A stretch of DNA of 64,000 bases from Solanum dulcamara (Eukaryota > Streptophyta > Magnoliopsida > Solanales > Solanaceae). Made by a program: the position numbers and the translations under genes. Positions 1-9,110 of the stretch are shown here, piece after piece. Location of the stretch: contig NC_077239.1 of NCBI RefSeq assembly GCF_947179165.1, positions 69,703,134-69,767,133 of the forward strand, written 5' to 3'. The notes under the pieces are model-generated. The model saw only the letters and a list, made by a program, of their open reading frames with translations. It did not search any database and was not told the origin of the DNA. Position 1 is the first letter of the stretch. The number at the start of each line of letters is the position of its first letter.

Positions 1-59
1 GCATATGCTTTATCTTCAAAAAAAATGGCCAAACTGCTGAATAAAACTTGAAAAAAATA

Positions 60-290
60 ATTCTTTGCAAACAACAGTTGCGTAGAAATAGAAAAAGAAG
101 AAGAGAAGAAGAGAAGAAGAGAAGAACATCGCAACAGTTGAGAGCAGATGGCAGCACTGCTGAATAGAAATAAAAATAGAAATAGAAATAGAAAGAGAAA
201 AAGAGAAGAAGAGAAGAAGAGAAGAACAGAAGAAGAGAAGAAGAGAAGAAAAGAAGAAGAGAAGAAGAAAAACTAACCTGGTTGATGTTG
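60..290. repeat. Purine-rich GAA/GAAGA simple repeat
   Basis: The plus strand is almost pure purine, made of irregular runs of gaagaagaga units, interrupted near 127-165 by a short mixed stretch (catcgcaacagttgagagc). No coding potential is credible here. It looks like ordinary microsatellite sequence, possibly the tail of an older repeat. Confidence 0.8.
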
Positions 291-367
291 AACTGTCGAA
301 GTCGGACTGTCGAAGTTGAAGAAGAAGTCACACTGTCACAGCAGCTTGGAACAATTAATGGTAAGTT

Positions 368-580
368 TTATAATTTTTTTTTTAAAAAACCTAGCGCCGC
401 TTTTTCCAAAAAAGCGAGCTTTTTTCTCGCTTCTAGATGAAGCGTTCTTCTCGCTTCTCCCATGAAGCGCATGCTTTTCTGAAATCGCTTCGCTTCACGA
501 TGTTGAAGCGCTAGTGCCTCGCCTCGCTTCGCTTCACGCTTAAAGCGAGCGCTTCGGCACTTTTTCACAACACTGGTATA
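368..580. repeat. GCTTCGC-rich short interspersed block
   Basis: Dense repetition of gcttcgcttcacg, tcgcttc and aagcgagcgctt motifs on both strands, in an otherwise AT-rich neighbourhood, preceded by a T/A homopolymer stretch at about 372-390. The block can fold on itself because gcttcgc and gcgaagc-like words alternate. An 82-codon open frame on the minus strand follows from the low-complexity composition and is not a gene. It may be a small non-autonomous element, but I could not define terminal repeats or a target duplication. Confidence 0.5.
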
Positions 581-619
581 ATGTAACAAACTAGAGTTCT
601 CAACACAAATACTCAAGTA

Positions 620-1122
620 GTATATAATCGCTCATAACCAAATTATAATGGCAACGCTTAAACTATTGAATTACAATGGAAACTACTAAAATAACAAGTA
701 ACTAACAATAGAGATAACAATGGAGGATGAGAAGCTTAGACTCTAGAAAGTGTTAAGAATTCGTCACCAACTTAATTAATGTCTATGACATGCAAGAGAA
801 GTATCTAGAACATTCAAGAGTTATAAAGAAATGAAGGAAGATCTGTTCTTGAGAGAAAAGTCTAGAAATATTTTAGAAAGAATAGTTCTAGAATTATGCA
901 ATAGGAGGAACATTCTATAGTAGAGTAGTATATACCATACACTAGATTCTTTCATCACCACTTATAAATAGAGGTGGTCATTTAAGTTGTAGCCAAGAAA
1001 CAAAGTAAGCAAGCAAACAAGGAGTGTGTACTCAAGACTAGAGTGGGTGCTCAACAGATCCCAATTAGTAAATCTATTGTTGGACTATCTAATTCTGGAG
1101 CCTGTTCATGGTTTAGCCCTAG
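620..1122 (+). repeat. LTR-like sequence with TATA box, unassigned
   Basis: No gene is visible. The stretch resembles an LTR: repeated tctagaa/ttctagaa words at 800-900, a TATAAATAG box at 963-971, then a purine-rich leader (aagcaagcaaacaagg) like the leader of the gypsy B LTR at 28.2 kb. It is cut at 1,122 by the antisense solo LTR. I cannot place its left end, so it may be a diverged solo LTR of a related family. Confidence 0.35.
963..971 (+). promoter_or_regulatory. TATA box of LTR-like sequence
   Basis: TATAAATAG followed by gaggtggtca, the arrangement seen in the gypsy B LTR promoter. It is inferred to be a former LTR promoter. Activity is unknown. Confidence 0.35.
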
Positions 1123-1567
1123 TATCACAGACTTAGATTTCAACTAAGACCTCTGTGAGGCACTTGACAACTTACTCACGAATCTTTCACGGTCTTACAA
1201 GCTCAAGTAAGCCTTTAAGACTAGATCGCTAAGGGAACACTAGATTGTAAGAAAGACAAGAGAGATTTTATGAAGAAGGCTTTGTATTATTTGGAAGAAT
1301 GCTTGATTTCTGAATGGCTTTCTACAAATGAATGCCCCCTCTATTTATACTATTCCTAAGGGGCTCAAGTGTAAATAAAAATTATTATACAAGTCCTTCC
1401 ATATTTATAAAGAAGTCCCTATTCTAGAATTCTCTACACCTTCTAGAGAATTTCAAGTCTTTCAAGACTTCTCTATAAGTTTCTACAAGAATCTCGAGTC
1501 TTCCACTAACCTCTCGAAGACTCTAGGTTCTTTTTCCTTCTTCATGATCAAATGGCAGGTCGTAACA
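1123..1567 (-). repeat. Solo LTR of gypsy B family (antisense)
   Basis: The reverse complement aligns by eye over its whole length with the two LTRs of the gypsy element at 28,013-33,699: the start tgttacgacctgcc, the three U3 inverted repeats, the TATA box (1,341-1,349) and the downstream gacaacttactcacg word are all present, with many point differences. No internal sequence accompanies it, so it is a solo LTR left by recombination between two LTRs. CTAG occurs on both sides (ends at 1,122 and starts at 1,568), consistent with a decayed 4-5 bp target duplication. The inner end is degenerate (tatcac in place of the expected tgttac). Confidence 0.8.
1341..1349 (-). promoter_or_regulatory. TATA box of solo LTR (minus strand)
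   Basis: Reverse complement TATAAATAG followed by agggggcattcatttg, identical in context to the gypsy B LTR TATA boxes at 28,230 and 33,470. It would fire toward lower coordinates, away from the HD-ZIP remnant. Confidence 0.5.
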
Positions 1568-1775
1568 CTAGGCCCAATAACTTGGCTAGCATTTGGGCTA
1601 TCCGTGTTCACAACATATAACTCTATCCACGCATGGATTCCATATATATACTACTCCACTAGATTTACCTTGCAAAATCAGGAAGGCATGATATTGTAAC
1701 ATGACAGAGAACAAAAATAACAATCAGAGAAAACTAAACAGGCTAAAATTAAAAAAACCAAACAAATGAGAAGTC

Positions 1776-2100
1776 TCAAACTGTGGTGCTCAGAAGGCTA
1801 TGAACAGAAACCACAACCTCCATATGTTGCAGCTGGGAGATTGAATCATTATTACCACAAATCAATATTTGAAAAGCTACTGTCAAAATTGAACCATTTT
1901 GTGCATTTGCAGTATCGTCCCTATCCGAGGAGGGGCGACCATCAGGACTTGTGATGATACCTGAGGGCAAAATGGGAACTTTAGTTGCATCACCTCCATT
2001 GACAATTTGTTGGTAACTCTATGGTTGCATAGATTAAAAATGCTCCCATTCCGTCAATGTTTGTCTCTTGAAGCACTAACATTTCCTTTTGTATATAAGG
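1776..2100 (-). pseudogene. HD-ZIP IV pseudogene, C-terminal exon
   Basis: Acceptor gtatatgcag lies just above 2,100. The exon starts PYIQKEMLVLQETNID, matching the family's NMLILQESCVDASG segment, and continues with IELPTN. The frame then shifts by one near 2,003-2,013 and resumes as IVNGGDATKVPILPSG and GSILTVAFQIL, both hallmark HD-ZIP IV C-terminal words, and ends TTV-stop at 1,776-1,778, slightly shorter than relatives, which end near a TVxRIK motif. The shift removes roughly two residues, so it looks like a small deletion. The exon is in phase with the previous one (2,638-2,727). Confidence 0.85.
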
Positions 2101-2637
2101 CTGCATATACATTACAACAATTAAGAAATATTAGTGTAAATACTAAAAAAGAATAAGAATGAGTGACGAACAATTTATGTTGCTAAACAATAAAAAAAAT
2201 CCACCACTAATCTTATTTAATAATGAATTAGTGAAGGATTGTTAAACAATCTTGTTAGCTATTTAACAAAAGATTAGCAACTTGCTATGGTAGGCTAAGT
2301 TATGTTAATGTGAAGAAAGTTTTAAATTATCAGTGTATACAAATTAAACGTAACAAAAGCTAGTCTATGATTTTTTTAATTTTTTTTTGTGTGTTTTTAT
2401 TGTAAATTGACTGCAACTCAAAAGTGAAATTGGACCATAGAAAATGCAAATCAAAGATTACAAAGCCTAAAGGAAAAAAAGATACAGTTAGAAATTTTGG
2501 TTATTTCTACATGAAAAAAAAATATGAACGTAATCCTAAATAATATTATTTGATTCTTGAAAATGTCATTATTACTCGATAATTTAAGCAGAAAATAGCA
2601 AAATATAAATAAATAAATAAATAAATATGAAAAATAC
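2101..2637 (-). other. Intron of HD-ZIP IV pseudogene
   Basis: AT-rich intron bounded on the minus strand by donor CAG/gtattt at 2,637 and acceptor atgcag at 2,101. Apart from an (aaat)n run near 2,605-2,627, I see nothing else in it. Confidence 0.6.
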
Positions 2638-2727
2638 CTGAATGATTTTAATATTGTTTCCTGGAAAAGTTTCCGTTAGTACTCGAGCTAACTCAATCAC
2701 ATTATTCCCACCAGTCAAAATAGCCCA
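2638..2727 (-). pseudogene. HD-ZIP IV pseudogene, 90-bp exon
   Basis: Thirty codons open in frame, beginning WAILTGGNNVIELARVL and ending FPGNNIKIIQ. This corresponds to the family's QWDVLSNGNxVQEVAHIANGxxPGNCISVL segment. Acceptor ttctttccag and donor CAG/gtattt are both intact, and the phase (0/0) joins the next exon at 2,100 without a shift. Confidence 0.85.
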
Positions 2728-3372
2728 CTGGAAAGAAAATCAAACGATAAACAATATCATAATTTAATCGTCAAAAAATAATTTGTGAGATTAGTATTGT
2801 TTAAGATCATATATTAAAAAAATATATGTACAATTAATGCCAAGATTAGCAAAACTTGTAGATAATATAACATGAAAATACAATATTAGCAAATCAATCG
2901 AATTCAGGACTTTAACTTAATGGCTTAAAAAATTCTTCACACTAAACTCATTCTGCTTTAATTTTAAAATTATGAGTTCAGATTCTCATATTTGTTGAAA
3001 TTTTTGAGAGTTTTACATGAAATCTATACAGGGATTGAAAAAAGTCTATTTTTGAGAGTTTCACATGAAAATCTATACAGAACTGAAAAAAGTCAATTTC
3101 TATATGGGTACTTTTAGGGGTCGTTTGTTTAACAAGTTATACAGGGATTGAAAATGTAGAAATTATCAAATGTTTGGCTCATTGTATTAAAAATTGAATA
3201 TTCAGTGTAAAGATATATACTGTCATACCTTTCTATGATAATTGTTTCCTATAACAACATTTCACCTATAATATACTAAAAAAGCATATTATAATCCACT
3301 GCTGCCCAGAGGTCCTGATAATATACTATAATAACATATCAACTTCTCTCAAAGTTGAGACGATTGTGAAGG
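2728..3372. other. Intron sequence left of copia 1
   Basis: AT-rich, no coding similarity. At 3,117 the word aggggtcgtttgttt resembles the terminus of small Solanaceae inverted-repeat elements. A partner end may be at about 8,600 beyond the copia insertion, but the match is poor. The missing HD-ZIP exon was looked for here and not found. Confidence 0.4.
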
Positions 3373-3377
3373 AAAAC
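3373..3377. repeat. Target-site duplication of copia 1 (left)
   Basis: AAAAC directly before the LTR terminus TGTTTTGGGG. An identical AAAAC follows the other LTR at 8,458-8,462. A perfect 5-bp duplication is the expected footprint of copia integrase. Confidence 0.9.
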
Positions 3378-3786
3378 TGTTTTGGGGAGAAAGCACCACA
3401 ACTAAAGTTTGATATGACAAATAATATGAAAATAAATTGGACACGAGAATTTTACGTGGAAACCCCTCTAACTGATAGAAGGGAAAAACCATGGGGTAGA
3501 AGAATCTCACTATTTTAATATAGAGTACATAGCTCTCAAATACAAGGAGAAAACAACAATTAACACTTCTCTCTTGTAAAAGGAACAACTACTAAAGAGG
3601 ACACTCAAGACTACAATATTTATCTTGGTGTATAACTCTCTTTGTATTTTTACTCTCACTTTCTGGATTATTTAAACGAGGGCATTAGGCCCTCTATTTA
3701 TACGCGTTGCCAATTTCTTCTACGCGTTACTTTTTTTTTCCAACAAAAGTGGTTGTGCCTACCAACCTTTTTGACTTTTCTTTTCA
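3378..3786 (-). repeat. Copia 1 3' LTR (409 bp)
   Basis: Begins on the plus strand with TGTTTTGGGGAGAAAGC and ends cttttcttttca. It matches the other LTR closely except that about 89 bp between the ctatttata box and the cgcgttgccaatttc word are missing. The lost segment is bounded in the intact LTR by acgcgt and acacgt words, suggesting a deletion between short similar sequences. Confidence 0.9.
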
Positions 3787-3800
3787 TTCTCCCACTTGAA
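3787..3800 (-). promoter_or_regulatory. Polypurine tract of copia 1
   Basis: Minus strand reads tcaagtgggagaa immediately before the 3' LTR start TGAAAAG. This is the expected plus-strand DNA priming site. Confidence 0.75.
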
Positions 3801-3859
3801 GATTTAATTGAGAATTAATTAAGTCTTCACACCATCTTTTCTACCTAATTACTGCAATG

Positions 3860-4564
3860 TTACGTTTCTGCTAGGCCAATAGAAGATCGACACCATATGA
3901 ACTTGTTACTATTGATCGGCTTCGTAAACATATCTGCTAGGTTGTCATTAGTGTGAATTTTTTGAATATCCACACTGTCTTCTTCCACCTTCTCACGAAC
4001 AAAGTGATACTGAACTCGTATGTGCTTTGTTCTTGAAAGAAATGCCGAATTCTTTGCAAGATGCAAAGCACTCTGACTGTCACAAAAGAAAGCAATCTTC
4101 TCTTGTTTGTGTCCGAGCTCCACCAATAACATCTGCATCCATATTGCCTCTTTGCTAGCTTGTGTAGCTGCTACATATTCTGCTTCCGTCGTAGATGTAG
4201 CCACGATAAATTGCAGTTTTGAAACCTAGCTTAGATCTCCTCCAACAAGAATAAACACATAACCTGTGGTGGACTTGCTCTTATCAAGACCACCTGCATA
4301 ATCTGAATCAACATAACCTTTAACATTAAAGTCTGATCCTCCATAACACATTACAACATCTGAGGTACCCTTGATGTATCTCAGGATCCTCTTAACAGTA
4401 TTCCAATGCTCTCTACCAAGATTAGTCATGTATCGACTAACCACTTCCACTGCTTGTGCAATGTCAGGTCTTGTACATACCATGGTGAACATTAAACTTT
4501 CCATTGCTGATGCATACGGTACTCGAGACATCTCCATCCTCTCTGCTTCATTGCTAGGACTCAT
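3860..4564 (-). pseudogene. Copia 1 RNase H domain
   Basis: Two minus-strand frames: 4,564-4,226 carries MSRVPYASAMESLMFT, TRPDIAQAV and the RNase H start YVDSDYAGGLDKSKSTTGY; then 4,204-3,860 carries STTEAEYVAATQASKEAIW, CDSQSALHLAKN and TKHIRVQYHFVRE, which hold the family's catalytic Asp and Glu positions. A TAG at 4,226-4,228 (a Trp codon in relatives: SWVSKLQ) splits them. The function was to degrade RNA in the RNA-DNA hybrid during reverse transcription. Confidence 0.9.
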
Positions 4565-5231
4565 ACTTGAGGATAACTTGAAATTAATAGGAAGTGGGGT
4601 ATTGACTTATAATTTTGCATCTTGAAGCGTCTCAAGATTTTCTTCAAGTAGTTCTTTTGAGAAAGCCAAATCTTCCTATTATTTCTGTCTCGGTGAATTT
4701 GCATCCCTAGAATCTTGTTTGTTGGTCCCAAGTCCTTTATTTCAAACTCCCTAGCCAACTGTGCCTTTAAATTTATAAGACGATCTTTGTTGGGGTCTGC
4801 TACCAACATGTCATCAACATACAACAGCAAAATACCAAAATCTTCATCACCAAATCTCTTGTAATAAACACAAGGATCTGAACTATGTCTGTTGTATCCA
4901 ATGCTTATAATAAAGGAATCAAATCTCTTATACCAACATCTCGGCATCTGTTTGAGACCATATAGAGATTTGTTCAACCTGCAAACCAAGTTTTTTTTCC
5001 CTGTTCTTCAAAACCTTCTGGTTGGAGCATGTAAATTTCTTCTTCAAGCTCTCCATGAAGAAATGCAGTTTTGACATCTAACTGCTCTAAGTACAAGTCA
5101 AATGTAGCAAACATTGCTAAGACCACTCGAATTGTTGTGAGTCGAACTACCGGAGAAAATATCTCATTGAAGTCTATACCTTCTTTCTGAGCGAATCCTT
5201 TCACCACTAATCTTGCATGATACTTCTCCAC
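4561..5231 (-). pseudogene. Copia 1 reverse transcriptase domain
   Basis: Frame 5,231-4,974 gives YHARLVVKGFAQKEGIDF and [18 protein letters not shown] frameshift at an A8 run (plus-strand T8 near 4,991-4,998) moves to frame 4,989-4,561, with LNKSLYGLKQ and the catalytic LLLYVDDMLV intact. A second shift near 4,600 leads into RNase H. By comparison with copia 2, the first shift removed bases at EEQGKENLV. RT motifs are otherwise well kept. Confidence 0.92.
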
Positions 5232-5300
5232 TTGATCATTACCATTGCATTTGATCTTGTAGACCCATTTGTTTCCAATGGACTTCCTTCCTTGTGGTAA

Positions 5301-5870
5301 TTAAACAAGATCCCATATTTTATTTTTATGAAGAGCTTCAATTTCTTCTTGCATTGCTGCCACCCACAGAGATGATTCTTGGCCTTTCATAGCCTCGTAA
5401 AAAGTTGAAGGCTCTCCATCTTCTGTTAATAGACAGTATGCAATATTGCTCTCCATAGAATAATCTGAGTGCCAACCTAGTTCTCTTCTCTCCCTAGTTG
5501 ACCGTCGAACTTGTGGAGTTTCGATCTCAGCTTGCTCTTGTTCTTCGTGCTCTGGTGCTGCTTCAGAAGAAACTAGAACTTCTTCTATTTCTTCAACTTC
5601 AACTGTAGTAGTCTCTGATTTTTCTTTTGAAGTGCTACCTTCTTTTGCTTGTATCTTATTTTCAACAAATACAACATCCCTGCTGATTACCACTTTGCGG
5701 GCTGTGGTATCCCACAAGCGATACCCCTTGATTCCATCAGCATACCCTAAGAAAATGCATTCCCTGGACTTTGGATCCAACTTTGATTTTTCTTGGGTGT
5801 TGTACATAACATAAGCAGGACTTTCGAATATATGTAAGCGAGAATAATCAGCTGGTTTTCCTGTCCACAT
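5301..5870 (-). pseudogene. Copia 1 integrase C-terminus and linker
   Basis: Carries the copia GKxPxxxxLRxFG-like motif as GKPADYSRLHIFESPAYV, followed by SRECIFLGYADGIKGYRLW and an acidic linker rich in Glu (EVEEIEEVLVSSEAAPEHE). It ends with a TAA at 5,301 where copia 2 has CAA (Gln), a C-to-T change. The frame starts after a 7-bp deletion near 5,872 relative to copia 2. Confidence 0.85.
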
Positions 5871-6292
5871 CTCGTTTTCAGATCAATTGCGGTTGATGGT
5901 GACCGATTGATCACATAACAGGCAGTTTTGACTGCTTCTGCCCAGAATGGTTTTTCGAACCCTGCAGTTGCCAACATAGCTCTTGTCCGTTCCAACAAGG
6001 TTCTGTTCATCCGCTCTGATACTCTATTTTGTTGTGGAGTATATGCCACCGTGAACTGCCATTTAATACCTTCTTATTTATAGAAGTTATTAAATTCATC
6101 ACCAGTGTATTCTCCTCCATTATCTGTCCTCAAACACTTGATATTTTTCTCAGATTCAAGTTTCACCCACACTTTGAATTCTTTGAAAACTAGAAAAACA
6201 TCTGCCTTTCTCTTGATTGGATACACCCAACTTTTTATGGAGTAATTATCGATGAATGACATGAAATATTTTTCCCCTCCTAGGGACTCCAC
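5747..6292 (-). pseudogene. Copia 1 integrase catalytic core
   Basis: DDE residues are visible in order: FIDNYSIKSWV (first Asp), CLRTDNGGEYTGDEF (second Asp), AYTPQQNRVSERMNRTLLE (Glu). A TAA at 6,074 (CAA in copia 2) lies between the second Asp and the Glu. The downstream frame drifts out of register after AIDLKT because of the 7-bp deletion. Role: insertion of element DNA into the genome. Confidence 0.92.
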
Positions 6293-6373
6293 CGGTGCTT
6301 TCCAAACATCAGAGTAGAACAGATCTAATATTTCCTTGCTTTTAGCAGAGGAACTGCTAAACTTCAGTCTATT

Positions 6374-7150
6374 CTACTTACTGGTAATACAATGCTCACA
6401 AAAGGGTAGTAAAACCTTTTTGAGCCCTGGAAGAAGTTTTTGCTCAGCAAGAATCTTCAAACCTAGTTCCGACATATGGCCAAGTTTACGATGCCATATC
6501 ATCGTTGATTCTTCAAATGAACTTGCTGACGCGGTTGATGCTTCTCCTTCTTGGTGTGTTTCACCTTTAAGCACATATAGGTTTGCAACAAGTTTTTTCA
6601 CTTTCATCACTACAAGTGCTCCTTTGGATATTCTCATGACTCCACCATGAGTCTTATATGAACATCCATTATCATTTAGTTGTCCTAAAGACAATAGATT
6701 CTTCTTCAAGTCTTTTACATGTCGTACCACCTGGATGGTGCATACCGTGCCATCATACATCCTTATTTTGATGGAACCAATACCAATAACATTCAAAGCA
6801 TGATCGTTTCCCATGAACACAGACCCTCCTGAGATAGGATTATATTGATGGAACCATTCTCTCCTGGAAGTCATGTGCCATGTTGCTCCTGTGTCCATGA
6901 TCCAGACATCAGCGAAACATTTTCTGCCTTTATTATTTGATATTGCCTCACTACATAAAATATCGCCATCATCCGAGGTACATGCAATATTCCCTTGAGC
7001 ATTTGATGGCTCAGGGTGTTCACTCTTCTTTTTGAATCGACAATCTTTCTTGAAGTGTCCTTTTTTGCCACAGTTGTAGCACTTGATATTCTTCTTACTT
7101 CTTGATTGAGATCTGCCATGATTGTGACTCCCACTGGGGCCATGTTCCAT
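6374..7150 (-). pseudogene. Copia 1 zinc knuckle, protease and pre-integrase
   Basis: Residues 24-37 form a CCHC zinc knuckle, CYNCGKKGHFKKDC. Near residue 85 is the aspartic protease site IMDTGATWHMTSRREW. Near residue 220 is the HHCC zinc domain of integrase, WHRKLGHMSELGL with FCEHC. The frame ends at a TAG (6,374) where copia 2 reads SKQNRLKF. This is the best preserved block of the element, with all metal-binding and catalytic residues present. Confidence 0.93.
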
Positions 7151-7156
7151 TGGTCT

Positions 7157-7786
7157 TCATCTCACCATCATCAAAGCTTCAGCTTGCTGCGAACTTGCTT
7201 GTCTATCTTCTTTATTTTTGTGCTGATTTTCTTCTTCCAAGACAGCGGCTGCAATTTCATCGAAAACTAGACTATCTGTATTGTTTTTCAGGTTGATGAT
7301 GAGTTGATCATATGAGTCAGGCAGACTTTGAAGTAGAAGCTCTGCACATTCAGTCCCCTCTATTTTGCAACCCATTGTTGTAAGTTGCGAAAACAGAGTA
7401 TTCAAAGTATTGTTGTGTTCAGTAACCGACATGGACTCTGCCATTCGAAGAGTATACAATCTTATTTTTAAGAAGATTTTATTATGCAAAGACTTGGCCT
7501 CATACAACCCTGTAAGAGTATCCCATATTTCCTTCGCCGTCCGCTTTTCAGCCATACTAGACAACACTTGATCAGCTATTGCCAAGTATAGATCAGCAAC
7601 TGCGTTGCTGTGTATGTCATTCCACTTGTTGTCATCAGTAAAATCTGTGGGCTTGCCTTCAATTGCTGCTAAGCAATTGTCCTTTCTTAATATCGCTTTT
7701 ATTTTCATTTTCCACAATGAGAAATTAGTCCCATTAAATTTTTCAATGTCAAACTTTGTTGTACTCGACATTGTTATTTGCTTCAC
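7157..7786 (-). pseudogene. Copia 1 gag
   Basis: Capsid domain of the UBN2/copia type: KFDIEKFNGTNFSLWKMKIK near the start, then KEIWDTLTGLYEAKSLHNKI and LLLQSLPDSYDQLIINL. The likely start is the inner Met (MSSTTKF, 7,771) because copia 2 begins at that point. It terminates at TGA 7,157-7,159 after ALMMVR, where copia 2 has GGA, so a single G-to-T change cut gag from the zinc knuckle. Confidence 0.9.
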
Positions 7787-7849
7787 ACTTTTCTAGATCA
7801 TTTCTGAATATTTTTGCGAACAATCGTGACAAACTGTACCGTCACCAAA

Positions 7850-7915
7850 ATTTACTATTCACATGAATAGTACTATTCACCGAATTTATGAAAAATTTAC
7901 TATTCATGAATAGTA
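7850..7915 (-). promoter_or_regulatory. Copia 1 leader with nested palindromes
   Basis: Between primer site and gag, the word actattca/tgaatagt recurs in both orientations. GAATAGTACTATTC (7,865-7,878) and TACTATTCATGAATAGTA (7,898-7,915) are perfect palindromes. Their place in the RNA leader suggests RNA dimerisation or packaging structures, but that is inference. Confidence 0.5.
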
Positions 7916-7946
7916 CCTTCGCATAAAACAGACAGAATAACCGAGG

Positions 7947-7958
7947 GCTCTGATACTA
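7947..7958 (-). promoter_or_regulatory. Copia 1 primer-binding site (tRNA-iMet)
   Basis: Minus strand TAGTATCAGAGC, one base from the canonical TGGTATCAGAGC complementary to initiator methionine tRNA, one base inside the 5' LTR end. Confidence 0.88.
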
Positions 7959-7959
7959 C

Positions 7960-8457
7960 TGTTGGGGGGAGGAAGTACCACAACTAAAGTTTGATATGAC
8001 AAATAATATGAAAATAAATTGGACACGAGAATTTTATGTGGAAACTCCTCTAACTAATAGAAGGGAAAAACCACGGGGTAGAAGGATTTCATTATTTTAA
8101 TATGGAGTACACAGCTCTCAAATACAAGGAGAAAACAACAATTAACACTTCTCTCTTATAAAAGGAATAACTACTAAAGAAGAATCTCAAGACTACAATA
8201 TTTATCTTGGTGTATAACTCTCTTTGTATTTTTACTCTCACTTTCTGAATGATTTAAACGAGGGCATTAGGCCCTCTATTTATAAGAGGAAAAAAACGCG
8301 TAAAAGAAATTTACACGTTTTGTATTTCAACAAAGCGTGTAAATTTGTGTCAAAGAAGTTGACAGCCTTTCTACACGTTGCCAATTTCTTCTACGCGTTA
8401 CTTTTCTTTTTCAACAAAAGTGGCTGTGCCTACCAACCTTTTTGACTTTTCTTTTCA
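7960..8457 (-). repeat. Copia 1 5' LTR (498 bp)
   Basis: Plus strand runs TGTTGGGGGGAGGAAG to ctttttgacttttcttttca. The promoter TATA box is on the minus strand at 8,276-8,284 (TATAAATAG). It retains the segment deleted from the 3' LTR. AAAAC follows at 8,458-8,462. Confidence 0.92.
8276..8284 (-). promoter_or_regulatory. TATA box of copia 1 5' LTR
   Basis: Minus-strand TATAAATAGAGGGCCTAATG, matching the solo LTR (9,265-9,273) and copia 2 (12,990-12,998). Confidence 0.7.
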
Positions 8458-8462
8458 AAAAC
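8458..8462. repeat. Target-site duplication of copia 1 (right)
   Basis: AAAAC, identical to 3,373-3,377. Confidence 0.9.
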
Positions 8463-8994
8463 GGCTTCCCCCGAAAAATGAGAGAAGTGGTTATTTTTCC
8501 TACTCCGTTTGTTGGAAAATATTTTCTCTAAAAATTATTTTCTGGCCAATCAACAAACATCAAAGATGATTAATTTTTTGAAAAAAGTTAATTATACCAA
8601 ACACACCCCTGAAGGAAAAAAGAAAACTTTGAAAAGAAGGACATGTTTTAATTTAAGAATGGTAAAGAAAAATGACTTTCGCCTAGAAATAAAAGAAGTG
8701 ATCATTTTCTGGTCCCTTTTAGACAAAAACATTTTCTCTAGTCGAACATGAAAAATAACTTTTTTTTTAAAAAAAAAGATATACTTCTTACCTTTAAAGA
8801 AGAAGAAAACTTTAAAGAGGTCGTGTTTCAAACATATAAACAAAAAAAATGGATGATTTGGACCACTTTAAGATTCTCTATTTTTAATTAAAATCGCCTT
8901 GAAGTGATGAAAAATTTGACATAGATCCTTATCTTAACTTATATTAAAATCCAAAAAAGTCGTAAATATATAAAAAGGGGATATAAAATTGAAC
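8463..8994. other. Intron sequence, possible small inverted-repeat element
   Basis: AT-rich intron of the HD-ZIP IV remnant. At 8,500-8,615 the words ttggaaaatattttc and accaaacacacccct resemble the centre and terminus of common Solanaceae miniature elements; no clear target duplication was found. At 8,760-8,840 homopolymer runs and repeated ctttaaag words occur. No coding similarity. Confidence 0.4.
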
Positions 8995-9105
8995 CTCTTT
9001 TGAAATGCCTAGTTGGGGATGTTGCGTCCATTGCAAAATTATATCTCTCAGAAATTCTTTGAAGAGTAACAATCCATCTTTTATCTCCGTATGTTTGACA
9101 ACCAC

Positions 9106-9110
9106 ACAAC
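9106..9110. repeat. Target-site duplication of solo copia LTR (left)
   Basis: ACAAC before the LTR; identical to 9,590-9,594. Confidence 0.85.

Larger units (their letters stand above)
3378..8457 (-). mobile_element. Copia element 1 (Tnt1-94/Tork-like), complete but dead
   Basis: Complete Ty1/copia retrotransposon on the minus strand: 5' LTR 7,960-8,457, primer site, gag, protease, integrase, RT, RNase H, purine tract, 3' LTR 3,378-3,786, flanked by AAAAC on both sides. Copia domain order (integrase before RT) is seen directly. The polyprotein is broken by at least five nonsense codons and three frame-changing indels, so it could move only if helped in trans. It sits in an intron of the HD-ZIP IV remnant, which is on the same strand. 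Confidence 0.95.

Noticed and set aside
368..616. 82-codon minus-strand frame
   Set aside because: Produced by the repeated gcttcgc words; no domain and no plausible gene context.
6336..6650. Plus-strand 104-codon frame over copia 1
   Set aside because: Shadow of the copia protease/pre-integrase frame on the other strand.
3117..8615. One miniature inverted-repeat element split by copia 1
   Set aside because: The two ends (aggggtcgtttgttt and accaaacacacccct) only partly match and no flanking duplication was found, so it is kept only as a note in the intron entries.
8592..8843. 83-codon Phe/Lys-rich frame
   Set aside because: Low-complexity AT-rich intron sequence without a recognisable domain.
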